Assembly: GCA_900100325.1 (NCBI GenBank)
Contig: LT629697.1
Location: forward strand, 2,291,423-2,355,422
DNA: 64,000 nucleotides
Reading direction: 5' to 3'
Source: Frankineae bacterium MT45
GTDB lineage: Bacteria; Actinomycetota; Actinomycetes; Mycobacteriales; Jatrophihabitantaceae
Made by a program: the position numbers and the translations under genes. Below are positions 22,250-31,054 of this stretch, piece after piece (the first letter of the stretch is position 1; every line of letters begins with the position of its first letter). A model generated the notes under the pieces. The model worked only from the letters and a program-made list of their open reading frames with translations. It made no database searches and was not told the DNA's origin.

Positions 22250-22701
22250 TGTTCGGGGTCTGGCTCGGCGTTGACGTCGGCACCGTTCGGGTCGGCGTCG
22301 CCCGCTGTGATCCCCACGGACTGCTGGCCACACCGCTGACCACGCTGAACCGGGACGCGAAGAGCAATTCGGACATCGCGGCCCTGACCGAACTCGTCGC
22401 CGAGCACGAGGCGGTCGGGGTGGTCGTCGGGCTGCCGAAGACGCTGGCCGGGGCGGAGGGTTCGTCGGCCCAGATGGCCCGCGCCTACGCGGATCTGGTC
22501 TCGGCGGCGATCCGCCCGCTTCCTGTGGAATTGGCCGACGAACGGCTCTCTACCACGAGTGCCCAGCGTAAACTCATCCAGGCCGGTCGCAATACCCGTA
22601 AGAGCCGCGCCGTGATTGATCAGGCGGCGGCCGTGGTGATTCTGCAACACTGGCTCGATAGCGCGAGTACGCGCGAGCGAATGAGTGAGCGGCCAAACTG
22701 A
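22249..22701 (+). CDS. ruvX: Putative pre-16S rRNA nuclease / Holliday junction resolvase-like YqgF
   Basis: RNase H-fold protein of 150 aa, starting LGVDVGTVRVGVA, where the aspartates correspond to the YqgF active site. Later conserved pieces are VVGLPKTLAG, DERLSTTSAQ and the final DQAAAVVILQHWLD with another acidic residue. E. coli YqgF acts in 16S rRNA 5' maturation. The alaS-ruvX-mltG-aroE order is conserved in actinobacteria. Confidence 0.93.
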
Positions 22702-22735
22702 GCGGACGCTTCGCGTATTACTGGATGGAGAAGGT

Positions 22736-24379
22736 GTGGCAGACGAGCACGACGACGTGCGCGCGGCATTTCCCCCCGGCTACGACCCTTCCGAAAACTC
22801 ACTTGTGGTCCCGGGCAGCCCAGCAGATTCAATGGTCACGTACAGCGATCACGAAGCCAGCCGGCTGACGTCGGGTTTTCCCGTCCACTCCACCTCGCAT
22901 TACGGTCAACCCGGCGAAAACGGGCAGACGCCAACTGGCGCTTACCAAATTCACGAGTTTCACAACCCTGAGTATCGGGGCGAAGACTATCCGTATGACG
23001 TTGGGCTTGGCAACCATGTTGTAGAGGCTGACTCCGAGCACTTCACGCACGGCCAAATTGCGCACGACAACTCATTCGCGCACGAAGACGGGGCACACCA
23101 GTCCGAAGCACACGAGTACGGAGCACACCAGTCCGAAGCACACGAGTACGAAGCGCATCCGGACGCGTTCAGTCCGGACGGCGTCTTCGGCCACGATGAC
23201 GACTTCGCCGACGCTGACCACGTCCTGCACCACGACGAGCTCGACGAACTCGGGCACGGCATGGGCGAGCACCGGCGCAGCCGTTCCGAGGCGCGCCGGT
23301 TGCAGCGCGCGTCGAGGCAGCGCCGTCGGGGAAGGCTGGTCCTGACTCTCGGTCTGGTGCTGATTCTGGCCGTCGCCGGCGCCGGCTGGTTCGTCGTGCG
23401 TCCGGCCCTCACCAACGCTCTCAGTGCCGGTGACTACAAGGGAAACGGCTCAGGGTCCGTGCTCGTCCAGATCCACCCCGGTGACGGCGCCGCCGCGATC
23501 GCGAGCGAGCTGCACGCCAAGGGAGTGGTGAAGAGCGACCGTGCCTTCGTCATGGCGGCGGCCGGCAACGACAATTCGAGGTCGATCCAACCGGGGTACT
23601 ACCGGCTGAACACCAAGATGCAGGCCAGCGCCGCGCTGACCATGCTGCTGGATCCGAGCTCAAAGGTCTCCAACACGCTGACCTTCCCGGAGGGGAGCAC
23701 GGTCAAGCAGATCGAAGCCAAGCTGGCCGGGCCCCTGAAGCTCACGCAGGCCGACTTCGACGCCGCCACCGCAAATCTCTCCAGCCTCGGCCTGCCGACG
23801 GCGTACGCGCCGGCCGACGGCAAACTCACCTCACTCGAGGGACTGCTCTTCCCCGACACATACACGTTCGACCCGGGTACCTCGGCCTCAGACGCACTGT
23901 CGACGATGGTGAACGAGTTCATCAGCACCGACCGGAGCACGCACTTCTCCGACCAGGCCAAGGCGATCGGGCTGACGCCGTACCAGGCGCTCATCGTGGC
24001 GTCGATGGTGGAGGGTGAGGCAAAGTTCGACGCCGACCGTCCCAAGGTCGCCCGCGTCATCCTGAACCGTCTGGCCGCCAACCGGCCTCTGCAGATCGAT
24101 GCCACCAGCGTCTACGGCGCGATCCTGGCCGGACGTGATCCGAAGACGCTCACCTACAACGAGGCGGACCCGTACAACACGCGCAACACGGTTGGTCTTC
24201 CGCCGACCCCGATCGATAACCCCGGCGCGGCCTCCCTCGCCGCGGCGGTAAACCCGGCGGTCGGGAACTGGACGCACTACGTGAACGGAGATGCCGAGGG
24301 GCACCTCGTCTTCACCGACGAGGCAGGCTTCGAGGCGGCCCGACTGGCCTGCGTGCAGAACCACTGGGGTTGTGACTGA
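22736..24379 (+). CDS. mltG: Endolytic murein transglycosylase MltG
   Basis: Cuts nascent glycan strands and so limits peptidoglycan chain length. A long cytosolic N-terminus rich in His, Glu and Asp includes a 10-residue tandem repeat. A basic stretch and one transmembrane helix (about 200-221) follow, then the extracellular YceG domain. The catalytic glutamate sits in SMVEGEA at about residue 425, followed by LQIDATSVYGA. I chose GTG 22736 (547 aa) because GGAG lies 5 nt upstream; a GTG at 22685 overlapping ruvX would add 17 residues. Confidence 0.92.
   Translation: MADEHDDVRAAFPPGYDPSENSLVVPGSPADSMVTYSDHEASRLTSGFPVHSTSHYGQPGENGQTPTGAYQIHEFHNPEYRGEDYPYDVGLGNHVVEADSEHFTHGQIAHDNSFAHEDGAHQSEAHEYGAHQSEAHEYEAHPDAFSPDGVFGHDDDFADADHVLHHDELDELGHGMGEHRRSRSEARRLQRASRQRRRGRLVLTLGLVLILAVAGAGWFVVRPALTNALSAGDYKGNGSGSVLVQIHPGDGAAAIASELHAKGVVKSDRAFVMAAAGNDNSRSIQPGYYRLNTKMQASAALTMLLDPSSKVSNTLTFPEGSTVKQIEAKLAGPLKLTQADFDAATANLSSLGLPTAYAPADGKLTSLEGLLFPDTYTFDPGTSASDALSTMVNEFISTDRSTHFSDQAKAIGLTPYQALIVASMVEGEAKFDADRPKVARVILNRLAANRPLQIDATSVYGAILAGRDPKTLTYNEADPYNTRNTVGLPPTPIDNPGAASLAAAVNPAVGNWTHYVNGDAEGHLVFTDEAGFEAARLACVQNHWGCD
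23093..23152 (+). repeat. 30-bp tandem repeat x2 inside mltG
   Basis: Two almost identical 30-bp units (23093-23122 and 23123-23152) encode the decapeptide HQSEAHEYGA and its near copy. The repeat lies in the cytosolic, probably disordered part. In-frame length changes would be tolerated, so copy number may vary between strains. Confidence 0.8.
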
Positions 24380-24384
24380 GCGCC

Positions 24385-25284
24385 GTGGAGGGCGTCCTCG
24401 GTGCAGTCACCGGCCGGGCCGCGGTTCTCGGACAGCCGGTTTCACATTCACTGTCGCCGGTGCTGCACAACGCGGCATACCTGGCGCTGGAGCGTCCATG
24501 GCGCTACGAGGCGATCGAGTGCGGCGAGCAGGATCTCGCTGAGCTTCTCGCCACGGCCGGCCCGGAATGGATGGGTTTCAGCGTCACCATGCCCTTGAAG
24601 CGGATGGCGCTGACGCTGGCCGACGAGGTCACTGCCCGGGCTGACGCGGTGGGTGCGGCGAACACGCTGCTTCCGCTGCGGGATGACGAGCCGCACGGGC
24701 GTGGCGTCGATGAGACCCGGCCCTCCGCGCTCCGCGCCGCCGCAACGCGTTGGCAGGCGACGAACACGGACGTCGACGGCATCCTCGGTGCGCTCGGCGA
24801 GGTGCTCGTCCGGCCGCGGACAGCGACCATCCTCGGCGCCGGAGGCACCGCGCAGGCTGCCGTGGCCGCGGTGGCCGAACTCGGGCTCTCGCGCTGCAGC
24901 GTTCTGGTGCGAGAACCGAAACGGGCCACCGACCTCACCGACACCGCGCGGCGGGTCGGCGTGGAGTTGACCGTAGAGACGCTGGCCGAGAGTCATCCTG
25001 CGTTGGAGTCGGATCTGCTGATCAGCACGCTGCCGGCGCACGCCGCTGACCGGCTGGGCTCACGCCGCTGGCGCGACGACCAGGTGATCTTTGACGTGGT
25101 CTATGACCCGTGGCCGACAGCCCTGGCCGATTCGGCCCGGCGCGACTCGGCCACCGTGATTAGCGGAGCGCTCATGCTGCTGCATCAGGCCGCGGCGCAG
25201 GTCGAGCTGATGACCGGCTGCGTGCCCCCAATTCACGCCATGCGGGAGGCACTACGCGCGGCGGCGCCGCACTCCGGAGTCTGA
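24385..25284 (+). CDS. aroE: Shikimate dehydrogenase
   Basis: NADP-dependent reduction of 3-dehydroshikimate in the aromatic amino acid pathway. The substrate-binding motif [14 protein letters not shown] is near the N-terminus, the catalytic lysine is in SVTMPLKR, and the conserved ATNTDVDG and nucleotide-binding GAGGTAQAA are present. The 299 aa includes a slightly extended loop before TNTD. GTG start 5 nt after mltG. This is the last gene of the alaS-ruvX-mltG-aroE block. Confidence 0.93.
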   Translation: MEGVLGAVTGRAAVLGQPVSHSLSPVLHNAAYLALERPWRYEAIECGEQDLAELLATAGPEWMGFSVTMPLKRMALTLADEVTARADAVGAANTLLPLRDDEPHGRGVDETRPSALRAAATRWQATNTDVDGILGALGEVLVRPRTATILGAGGTAQAAVAAVAELGLSRCSVLVREPKRATDLTDTARRVGVELTVETLAESHPALESDLLISTLPAHAADRLGSRRWRDDQVIFDVVYDPWPTALADSARRDSATVISGALMLLHQAAAQVELMTGCVPPIHAMREALRAAAPHSGV

Positions 25285-25366
25285 ACGCTCTCGTCCGCGG
25301 CGACCGAGGCTGCGCATAACTGCCTGCCTGCTTCAGGTTCCTCCCTGGGCTGCCGATCCGGATGGA

Positions 25367-27046
25367 GTGAGAAGCGACTCTGTGACGGTCGGCGTAGCCG
25401 CACCGACAGCGAATTCGGCCACACCCCAGCGACGCCGGCGAGCTGTTCGCCGGTGGTTTGCCGATCGCCGAGTGCGAACCAAGATGCTGCTCCCACTGGG
25501 CATCTCCACCGGCGTGATCGCGCTGCTCTGCGGCGTCGGAATGGCCAGCGCCACCTCGACCGCCGCCGCGGCCACGAGTCTCTACCAGCACACGGCACGC
25601 CCGCTGGCTGCCCTCGGTCACATCCGAGACGGTGAAGGGGACTCGCGCGTCGCGATCCGCGACTACCTGCTCGCCACCGACGGGCCGTCGCGGGCCGCCG
25701 TCAAGGACGACGTCACCGCCGCCGACACCAGCCTGGACGCCGCAGTCGCTGACTATCGGGCGACCAAGGGAAGCCACCTCGACGCGCAGCACCGTCAACT
25801 CATCGATCAGTTCGTCGCCGCGATCGCCGACTGGCGCCGCATCCGTGACACCCAACTCTTTCCCGCGGCAGAAGCCGCCAATGCCAAGGCCGTCGACCAG
25901 ATCAGCAACGGTCCGCTGAGCAAGGCAGACGATGCGTTCGGCGCGGCGATGGACTCCCTTGACACCCTCGAGGGGAGCGATGCCGCTCATGCAGCCGCCG
26001 CCGCTGAGCACACGTCGGCCGTGGCTCGCAATGTGCTGCTGATTCTGGGACTCATCGGCGCGGCGATCTCCATCGTCCTCGGTGCCATCGCGGTTGCCCT
26101 GCTGACCCGGCCGCTCGCCGCGGTTGGGCGGGCGCTCTCGGCTATGGCCGCCGGTGACCTGAAGTCCGAGGTCGACGTCGACTCCAACGATGAGGTCGGA
26201 GAGATGGCCGCCGCATTCATCCAGGCCCAGGCGGCGACGCGGGAGACGGTCTCGGCGCTGACCCGAAGCGCGGCCGCACTCGCTACCTCGTCGAGCCAGC
26301 TGTCAGAGATCAGCACCGCGGTTGCGGCGAGCGCCGAGGAGGCCAATGAGCTGGCTTCGCTAGCCGCGGTCGCCGCTGCCGAGGTCTCCGGCGCCGTCCA
26401 GGGCGTCGCCGCCGGCGCCGAGGAGATGGGCGCCTCCATCGGCGAGATTGCCCGTAACTCCAGTGAAGCGGCCCGGGTGGCCGGAAGTGCGGTTGTCGCG
26501 GCGAACAGCGCGGCCGAGTTGATGGACCGCCTCGACGTCTCGTCGGCGTCGATCGCCGATGTCACCGGAACGATCAGTGCGGTCGCGGCCCAGACGAACC
26601 TGCTGGCCCTCAACGCGACGATCGAGGCGGCCCGCGCGGGGGAGGCCGGGAAGGGCTTCGCCGTCGTCGCCGGCGAGGTGAAGCAACTGGCCCAGAAGAC
26701 GGCCGGGGCGACCACCGACATCAGTGGGCGCGTGGCCAGCATTAGCACCGAGACCGCTGCCGCGATCGGGACGATCTCCGACATCTCGGCGATCATCGCT
26801 GAAATCAACGACTTCCAGTCGACCATCGCCGCAGCGGTCGAGGAGCAGAGCGCCACCACCAAGGAGATGAGTCGGGGCGTGACTGAGGCCGCGGCTCAGG
26901 CTGCGACGATCGCCGACAACGTCGGCAACGTGGCCGAGGCGACGGCACGCGCCCGCGGGGAGATCGCACGGGCCGCCCAGTCGGCCGAGGAACTCGCCGC
27001 GCTGTCGACCGAACTGACCAGCGTCGTCAGCAACTTCCGGATCTAG
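25367..27046 (+). CDS. Methyl-accepting chemotaxis protein
   Basis: A 559-aa receptor. A basic cytosolic start is followed by TM1 (about 43-65), an extracytoplasmic helical bundle of about 150 residues (4HB_MCP-like), TM2 (about 221-245) and HAMP. The long signalling coiled coil has the diagnostic hairpin [19 protein letters not shown]. No cheA, cheW or flagellar gene is near, so this is an orphan receptor. Its ligand is unknown. The GTG at 25367 or the GTG at 25382 could be the start. Confidence 0.92.
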   Translation: MRSDSVTVGVAAPTANSATPQRRRRAVRRWFADRRVRTKMLLPLGISTGVIALLCGVGMASATSTAAAATSLYQHTARPLAALGHIRDGEGDSRVAIRDYLLATDGPSRAAVKDDVTAADTSLDAAVADYRATKGSHLDAQHRQLIDQFVAAIADWRRIRDTQLFPAAEAANAKAVDQISNGPLSKADDAFGAAMDSLDTLEGSDAAHAAAAAEHTSAVARNVLLILGLIGAAISIVLGAIAVALLTRPLAAVGRALSAMAAGDLKSEVDVDSNDEVGEMAAAFIQAQAATRETVSALTRSAAALATSSSQLSEISTAVAASAEEANELASLAAVAAAEVSGAVQGVAAGAEEMGASIGEIARNSSEAARVAGSAVVAANSAAELMDRLDVSSASIADVTGTISAVAAQTNLLALNATIEAARAGEAGKGFAVVAGEVKQLAQKTAGATTDISGRVASISTETAAAIGTISDISAIIAEINDFQSTIAAAVEEQSATTKEMSRGVTEAAAQAATIADNVGNVAEATARARGEIARAAQSAEELAALSTELTSVVSNFRI

Positions 27047-27102
27047 CGGCTACCTGGCCGGCGCAGCTCGCGCCATCTGGCCGGCTTGCCCGCTAGGTGG
27101 GA

Positions 27103-27945
27103 CTACTGCGGTAGTGATGCCGCGTAGTCGGGCACCGTCTTCACCAATTCGCGGGGCGGTCGGATGTAGTTGACGGCGGCCGGTCGAGCGGGCAGCGTGA
27201 TCGGTTCGCGCTCGACCTGGCTGTAAGGCACGGTCGAGAGGAGGTGGGCGATCATGTTGATCCTGGCGCGCCGCTTGTCGTCGGCCTCGACGTCGAACCA
27301 GGGCGCCTGGGTGGTGTCGGTGTGGACGAACATCTCGTCTTTTGCCCGAGAATAGTCCTCCCAGCGGGTGATCGACTCGAGGTCCATCGCCGACAGCTTC
27401 CACCCGCGCATCGGGTCCTGCAGGCGTGACTGGAAGCGTCGCTGCTGCTCGGCGTCGCTCACCGAGAACCAGTATTTGCGCAGCATGATCCCGTCCTCGA
27501 CCAGTAGGCGCTCGAAGACCGGGCATTGTGCGATAAAGCGCCGGTGCTCGACTGGGGTGCAGAAGCCCATCACCGTCTCGACCCCGGCCCGGTTGTACCA
27601 GGAGCGATCCATCAGCACGATCTCGCCGCGGGACGGGAGATGCTGGATGTAGCGCTGGAAGTACCACTCGCCACGCTCACGCTCGGTGGGAGCGGGAAGG
27701 GCGACGATGCGCGCGATGCGCGGGTTCAGGTATTCGGTGATTCGCTTGATGCTGCCGCCCTTGCCTGCGGCGTCCCGTCCTTCGAAGATGAGCAGCAGGC
27801 GGGAACCGGAGGCCTGGACCCAATCCTGCATGGCCACCAACTCGGCCTGAAGGCGCTTGAGTTCGGTTTCGTATGTCTTGCGGGACAGGCGCGGCGCGGT
27901 CGCCGGCGCATCCGGGTCGGCCGGAGGTGGAGGCTTCTTCGTCAT
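27103..27945 (-). CDS. ppk2: Polyphosphate kinase 2 family protein
   Basis: Transfers phosphate between polyphosphate and nucleotides. The P-loop GRDAAGKGG is at about 56-64. The conserved ERGEWYFQRYI and MDRSWYNRAG (lid/Walker B area) follow, then the FERLLVEDGIMLRKYWFSVS segment of the PPK2 family. Length 280 aa matches the single-domain class I type. Preference for ADP or GDP, and direction, cannot be decided here. GGGAG lies upstream of the ATG. The gene is downstream of SHOCT and DUF6325 genes on the same strand but separated from them by a strong hairpin. Confidence 0.93.
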   Translation of the reverse strand: MTKKPPPPADPDAPATAPRLSRKTYETELKRLQAELVAMQDWVQASGSRLLLIFEGRDAAGKGGSIKRITEYLNPRIARIVALPAPTERERGEWYFQRYIQHLPSRGEIVLMDRSWYNRAGVETVMGFCTPVEHRRFIAQCPVFERLLVEDGIMLRKYWFSVSDAEQQRRFQSRLQDPMRGWKLSAMDLESITRWEDYSRAKDEMFVHTDTTQAPWFDVEADDKRRARINMIAHLLSTVPYSQVEREPITLPARPAAVNYIRPPRELVKTVPDYAASLPQ

Positions 27946-28015
27946 CGTCGACTCCCGTGGGGTACTCGGCTATCGCGGCGACCTGAGCCTGTTGCTGCTC
28001 AACCGGGGCGGAGCG

Positions 28016-28054
28016 AGGCACGTGCGTGCGCATGCGTCGCGCACGCACGTGCTT
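28016..28054. terminator. Perfect 14-bp hairpin between SHOCT gene and ppk2
   Basis: Arms 28018-28031 and 28039-28052 are perfect reverse complements (GCACGTGCGTGCGC) with a 7-nt loop. A G.U and an A-U pair extend it outward. It sits 7 bp past the SHOCT stop codon on the minus strand and could terminate transcription or reduce read-through into ppk2. No T-run follows. Confidence 0.65.
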
Positions 28055-28058
28055 GCCG

Positions 28059-28433
28059 TCAGGCGAGCAGCTTGGCCTTGGCTGAGGCGAACTCGGCGTC
28101 GTCGAGGATCCCGGCTTCCTTCAGCGAAGCCAACTTCTGCAGCTGGGCGATCACGTCGTCGCCGCCACCGGCGGCCGGCGCTGCGGCCGGAGCCGGGGCG
28201 GCCTGTGCGGCCTGCATGGCGGCCATCTGTCGCTTCATGTCGGCGAGCTCGGCCTGGGACTGAGCCGCCGACTGCTGGGTGTCGTAATCGGCTTGCTGTT
28301 CAGCCTGAGCCTCCATCGCCTTGTTCTCCTGGTGCCGCAGCACGCGGCCGCTGACCGCACTGGCCGTACCGGCCACAACTGCGGTTCGAGCCATCGTGCC
28401 GACCAGTCCTGGCCGTCCCATACGTCGTCTCAT
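28059..28433 (-). CDS. SHOCT-domain protein
   Basis: A 124-aa protein with a basic, hydrophobic N-terminus (about 8-30). A Gln/Glu/Ala-rich helix (about 37-75) and an Ala/Pro linker follow. A C-terminal SHOCT motif (about 93-124) contains IAQLQKLASLKEAGILDDAEF and a basic end. SHOCT is a short oligomerisation module. Function unknown. The ATG has AGGAG 9 nt upstream. It probably shares a transcript with the upstream DUF6325 gene (67-bp gap). Confidence 0.85.
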   Translation of the reverse strand: MRRRMGRPGLVGTMARTAVVAGTASAVSGRVLRHQENKAMEAQAEQQADYDTQQSAAQSQAELADMKRQMAAMQAAQAAPAPAAAPAAGGGDDVIAQLQKLASLKEAGILDDAEFASAKAKLLA

Positions 28434-28500
28434 TGAACTGTGCTCCTAGCTTCGGTGTTGGCTTCTGCTTCGATCGGTGTTGCCGTCGCGGTTCTTGCCG

Positions 28501-28950
28501 TCAGCTGATCTCGGTCAGCTCGTCGAGGGCGGTGAGGACTTCGTCGACAACCAGCCCGGGGACTCGGAGATTGGCGACGAGCACACCGCCGGAATCGACG
28601 ATGGAGTCGCGCAGCGGCTTCGCCCACTGGTGTTCGAAGACCAGCACGGCGGCCGAAGAGCCGGGTTCGAGCGCGGCGGTGAGTTCCTCGACGTCCTCAT
28701 CGGAGATGAGATCCAGTGAGACGTCACCGATGAGGGCCGCCAGTGCGGCCGCATCGGACTCCAGGTTTGTCTGCTCGAACTCGATGAGCTCGATGCTGCC
28801 GTCCAGGCCCTTGTGGGCGAGGAGGCCGTCGACGACATTGATGATGTCGCGGTCGATGAGCGACTGAATCTCGGGGATGATCGTCCCCTTGAAGTTGCTC
28901 TCCGGAAAGCTCACGACGATCACTTCGATCGGGCCCAACTTCGTAACCAT
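28501..28950 (-). CDS. DUF6325 family protein
   Basis: A 149-aa acidic cytosolic protein with two alternating helix/strand halves. It starts with GPIEVIVVSFPESNF and contains INVVDGLLAHKGLDG, then a second half with AAVLVFEHQWAKPLRD. This is the pattern of DUF6325 proteins, which recur beside SHOCT genes in actinobacteria. Function unknown. A strong GAGGAG precedes the ATG. The gene is divergent from the S1C protease. Confidence 0.82.
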   Translation of the reverse strand: MVTKLGPIEVIVVSFPESNFKGTIIPEIQSLIDRDIINVVDGLLAHKGLDGSIELIEFEQTNLESDAAALAALIGDVSLDLISDEDVEELTAALEPGSSAAVLVFEHQWAKPLRDSIVDSGGVLVANLRVPGLVVDEVLTALDELTEIS

Positions 28951-29189
28951 TTACTTAGCTCCTCGCTCGCGGCGGTGCGGGCTGGGGTGCTCCGCCAGCT
29001 CGTTTCGTCTGCCCACGGTCATCAGAATCGACCAGGGTCGAGGCGCTCGCATCATCCCGGAAGTATGAAAGCCGACGCGACTGACGGCGGCGCGTCCTCT
29101 GCCCGGCCGTCGAGCCACCCACCGCTGGCAATTCTCAGGAAGCGTACAGCGTATCTATGGCGACTCATCAGATTCAAGGAGTTCTCTTA

Positions 29190-30863
29190 TTGCATACCCC
29201 GACGAGAGAGCGTGAGCAGATGAGCGAGCAGTTCCCCGACCAGCCCACCGAGAGCCACCCCGCCGAGATCCTTCCGGCCGAGGCCACCAGCCCGGCCGAG
29301 GCCACCAGCAACGAGGTCACCGGCAACGAGGTCACCCCGACCACCCCCTTCACCCCGTACTCGCCGATGCAGGAGCCCGCCCCGGGCAGCGTGTACCCGG
29401 CGCCGTATCAGCAGGCCCCGTACCCGACGTATCAGCAGCCGTACCAGCAGTACGGGGCGTTCGACCAGACGCGCGCCTACGACATGCCATACCAGACGCA
29501 GTTCCAGCCTCAGGAGGCGAACTACCAGCCCGGCTACGAGGGGCAGTACCGGTTCCCTTACCAGTCCCAGCACCTCGCCGCACCCCTCCCGCCCATGCCG
29601 GCGGGGAAGACCCCCAACCGTCACCGGTCGGCCTACATCGCCGTCGCCGCTGCCCTGGTGGCTGGCGCCCTCGGCGTCGGCGGCACGTTGATCGCCACCC
29701 ACAACGACACGATCGGCAGCATCGCGTCGCAGTCGGTCAACGGCGCTGGTTCAGGATCTACCGGTAGCAGCTCCGGATCGTCGGGCAGCGGCACCTCCGG
29801 GGGCGGCGTCGACGGAGGCAGCCTGGGCGGCTTCGGCAACGGCTTCGGTTCCTCGAACGGCTATGGCTCAGACGGTCTGGGGTCCGGCAACTCGGGCTCC
29901 ACCGGCGGCAACTCGGCTGCCTCGACCAGCACCAGTGCCACCGCCACGCAGTCGGTCGGAGTCGTCGACATCAACACTGAGCTCGGCTACCAGAACGCCC
30001 GCGCGGCCGGCACCGGCATCGTCCTCACCTCCTCCGGCGAGATCCTGACGAACAACCACGTGGTGCGCGGCTCGACGAAGATCACGGTCACGGTCGTCAG
30101 CACCGGCAAGACGTACACCGCGTCGGTTGTCGGTACCGACGTGACCGACGACATCGCGGTGCTCCGCCTCTCCGGGGCCAGCGGTCTGGCCACGGCCAAG
30201 ATCACCACCTCCGGCGCGAGCGTCGGTGACTCGGTCGTCGCCGTCGGAAACGCCGGCGGAACCGGTGGCACGCCCAGCGCGGCGGCCGGGCAGGTTGTGG
30301 CGCTCGACCAGAGCATCACCGCCACCGACTCCGACGGCAGTGACGCCGAGAACCTCACCGGATTGATCGAGACCAACGCCGACGTCCAGGCCGGTGACTC
30401 GGGTGGTCCGCTGTACAACAGCAGCGGGTCGATCATCGGTGTCGACACGGCCGCCTCGAGCTCTGACAGCAGCACGTTCAACGCCAGCCCGCAGAGCTAC
30501 GCCATCCCGATCACCAAGGCGCTCTCCATCGCCACCCAGATCGAGGACGGCAAGAGCAGCTCGACGATCCACATCGGCGCCAGCCCATTCCTGGGCGTCC
30601 AGCTCTCGGCCGATGGCACGAGCGGTTCGGGCAGCGGCCTCGCCGTTGCCGGGGTCGTCGACTCAGGACCGGCAGCCAAGGCCGGGATCGTGGCCGGTGA
30701 CGTCATCACCGCCCTCAACGGCAAGTCGATCTCGAGCGCGACGGACCTGAGTTCGGCGCTGGCCAGTGCGCACCCCGGTGACTCGGTGAGCGTCACCTGG
30801 AGCGACACCTCCGGCGGTACGCACAGCAGCAAGATCACTCTGGCCGCCGGGCCGGCTGTCTGA
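29190..30863 (+). CDS. Membrane-anchored S1C (HtrA/DegP-like) serine protease with PDZ domain
   Basis: Envelope quality-control protease. The order is a Pro/Gln/Tyr-rich cytosolic N-terminus (1-140), one transmembrane helix (about 145-167), a Gly/Ser-rich linker (about 175-250), a trypsin-like domain and a C-terminal PDZ domain (about 463-555). The triad is visible: His in TNNHVV (about 289), Asp in TDDIAVL (about 320), Ser in GDSGGPL (about 403). I chose TTG 29190 (557 aa) because AAGGAG lies 8 nt upstream. An ATG at 29220 is an alternative; an ATG at 29157 lacks a ribosome site. A hairpin lies downstream. Confidence 0.92.
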   Translation: MHTPTREREQMSEQFPDQPTESHPAEILPAEATSPAEATSNEVTGNEVTPTTPFTPYSPMQEPAPGSVYPAPYQQAPYPTYQQPYQQYGAFDQTRAYDMPYQTQFQPQEANYQPGYEGQYRFPYQSQHLAAPLPPMPAGKTPNRHRSAYIAVAAALVAGALGVGGTLIATHNDTIGSIASQSVNGAGSGSTGSSSGSSGSGTSGGGVDGGSLGGFGNGFGSSNGYGSDGLGSGNSGSTGGNSAASTSTSATATQSVGVVDINTELGYQNARAAGTGIVLTSSGEILTNNHVVRGSTKITVTVVSTGKTYTASVVGTDVTDDIAVLRLSGASGLATAKITTSGASVGDSVVAVGNAGGTGGTPSAAAGQVVALDQSITATDSDGSDAENLTGLIETNADVQAGDSGGPLYNSSGSIIGVDTAASSSDSSTFNASPQSYAIPITKALSIATQIEDGKSSSTIHIGASPFLGVQLSADGTSGSGSGLAVAGVVDSGPAAKAGIVAGDVITALNGKSISSATDLSSALASAHPGDSVSVTWSDTSGGTHSSKITLAAGPAV

Positions 30864-30900
30864 GAGGCACCATCGGGCCTTCGGCTCAGCTAGGCACCTG

Positions 30901-30949
30901 GCAGTTAGAAGTGCATGCAGTCAGAAGTACACCAAGCAGTCAGAAGTAA
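30901..30949. repeat. Three imperfect direct repeats GCAGTYAGAAGTRM
   Basis: Copies begin at 30901, 30917 and 30936 (spacing 16 and 19 bp). They lie between the protease stop and the hairpin at 30950. They could be a regulator array for the downstream dehydrogenase or slippage products. Confidence 0.6.
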
Positions 30950-30991
30950 CTGTGGCCGGGTACCGCGAAACATCGCGGCACCCGGCCACAG
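30950..30991. terminator. 18-bp hairpin after the S1C protease gene
   Basis: Arms 30950-30967 and 30974-30991 pair over 18 positions with a single G.U wobble. The loop is AAACAT. It begins 86 nt after the stop of the protease gene. No T-run is present. Confidence 0.7.
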
Positions 30992-31054
30992 ACATGTCTC
31001 GCCGACGAGTTGGCCTAAAGTACCGAACATGCCACCATCAGCGAGACGTCCGTG

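Noticed and set aside
23093-23152. CRISPR-like repeat
   Set aside because: The two 30-bp copies are directly adjacent without spacers and are in frame inside mltG. No cas gene or other array was seen.
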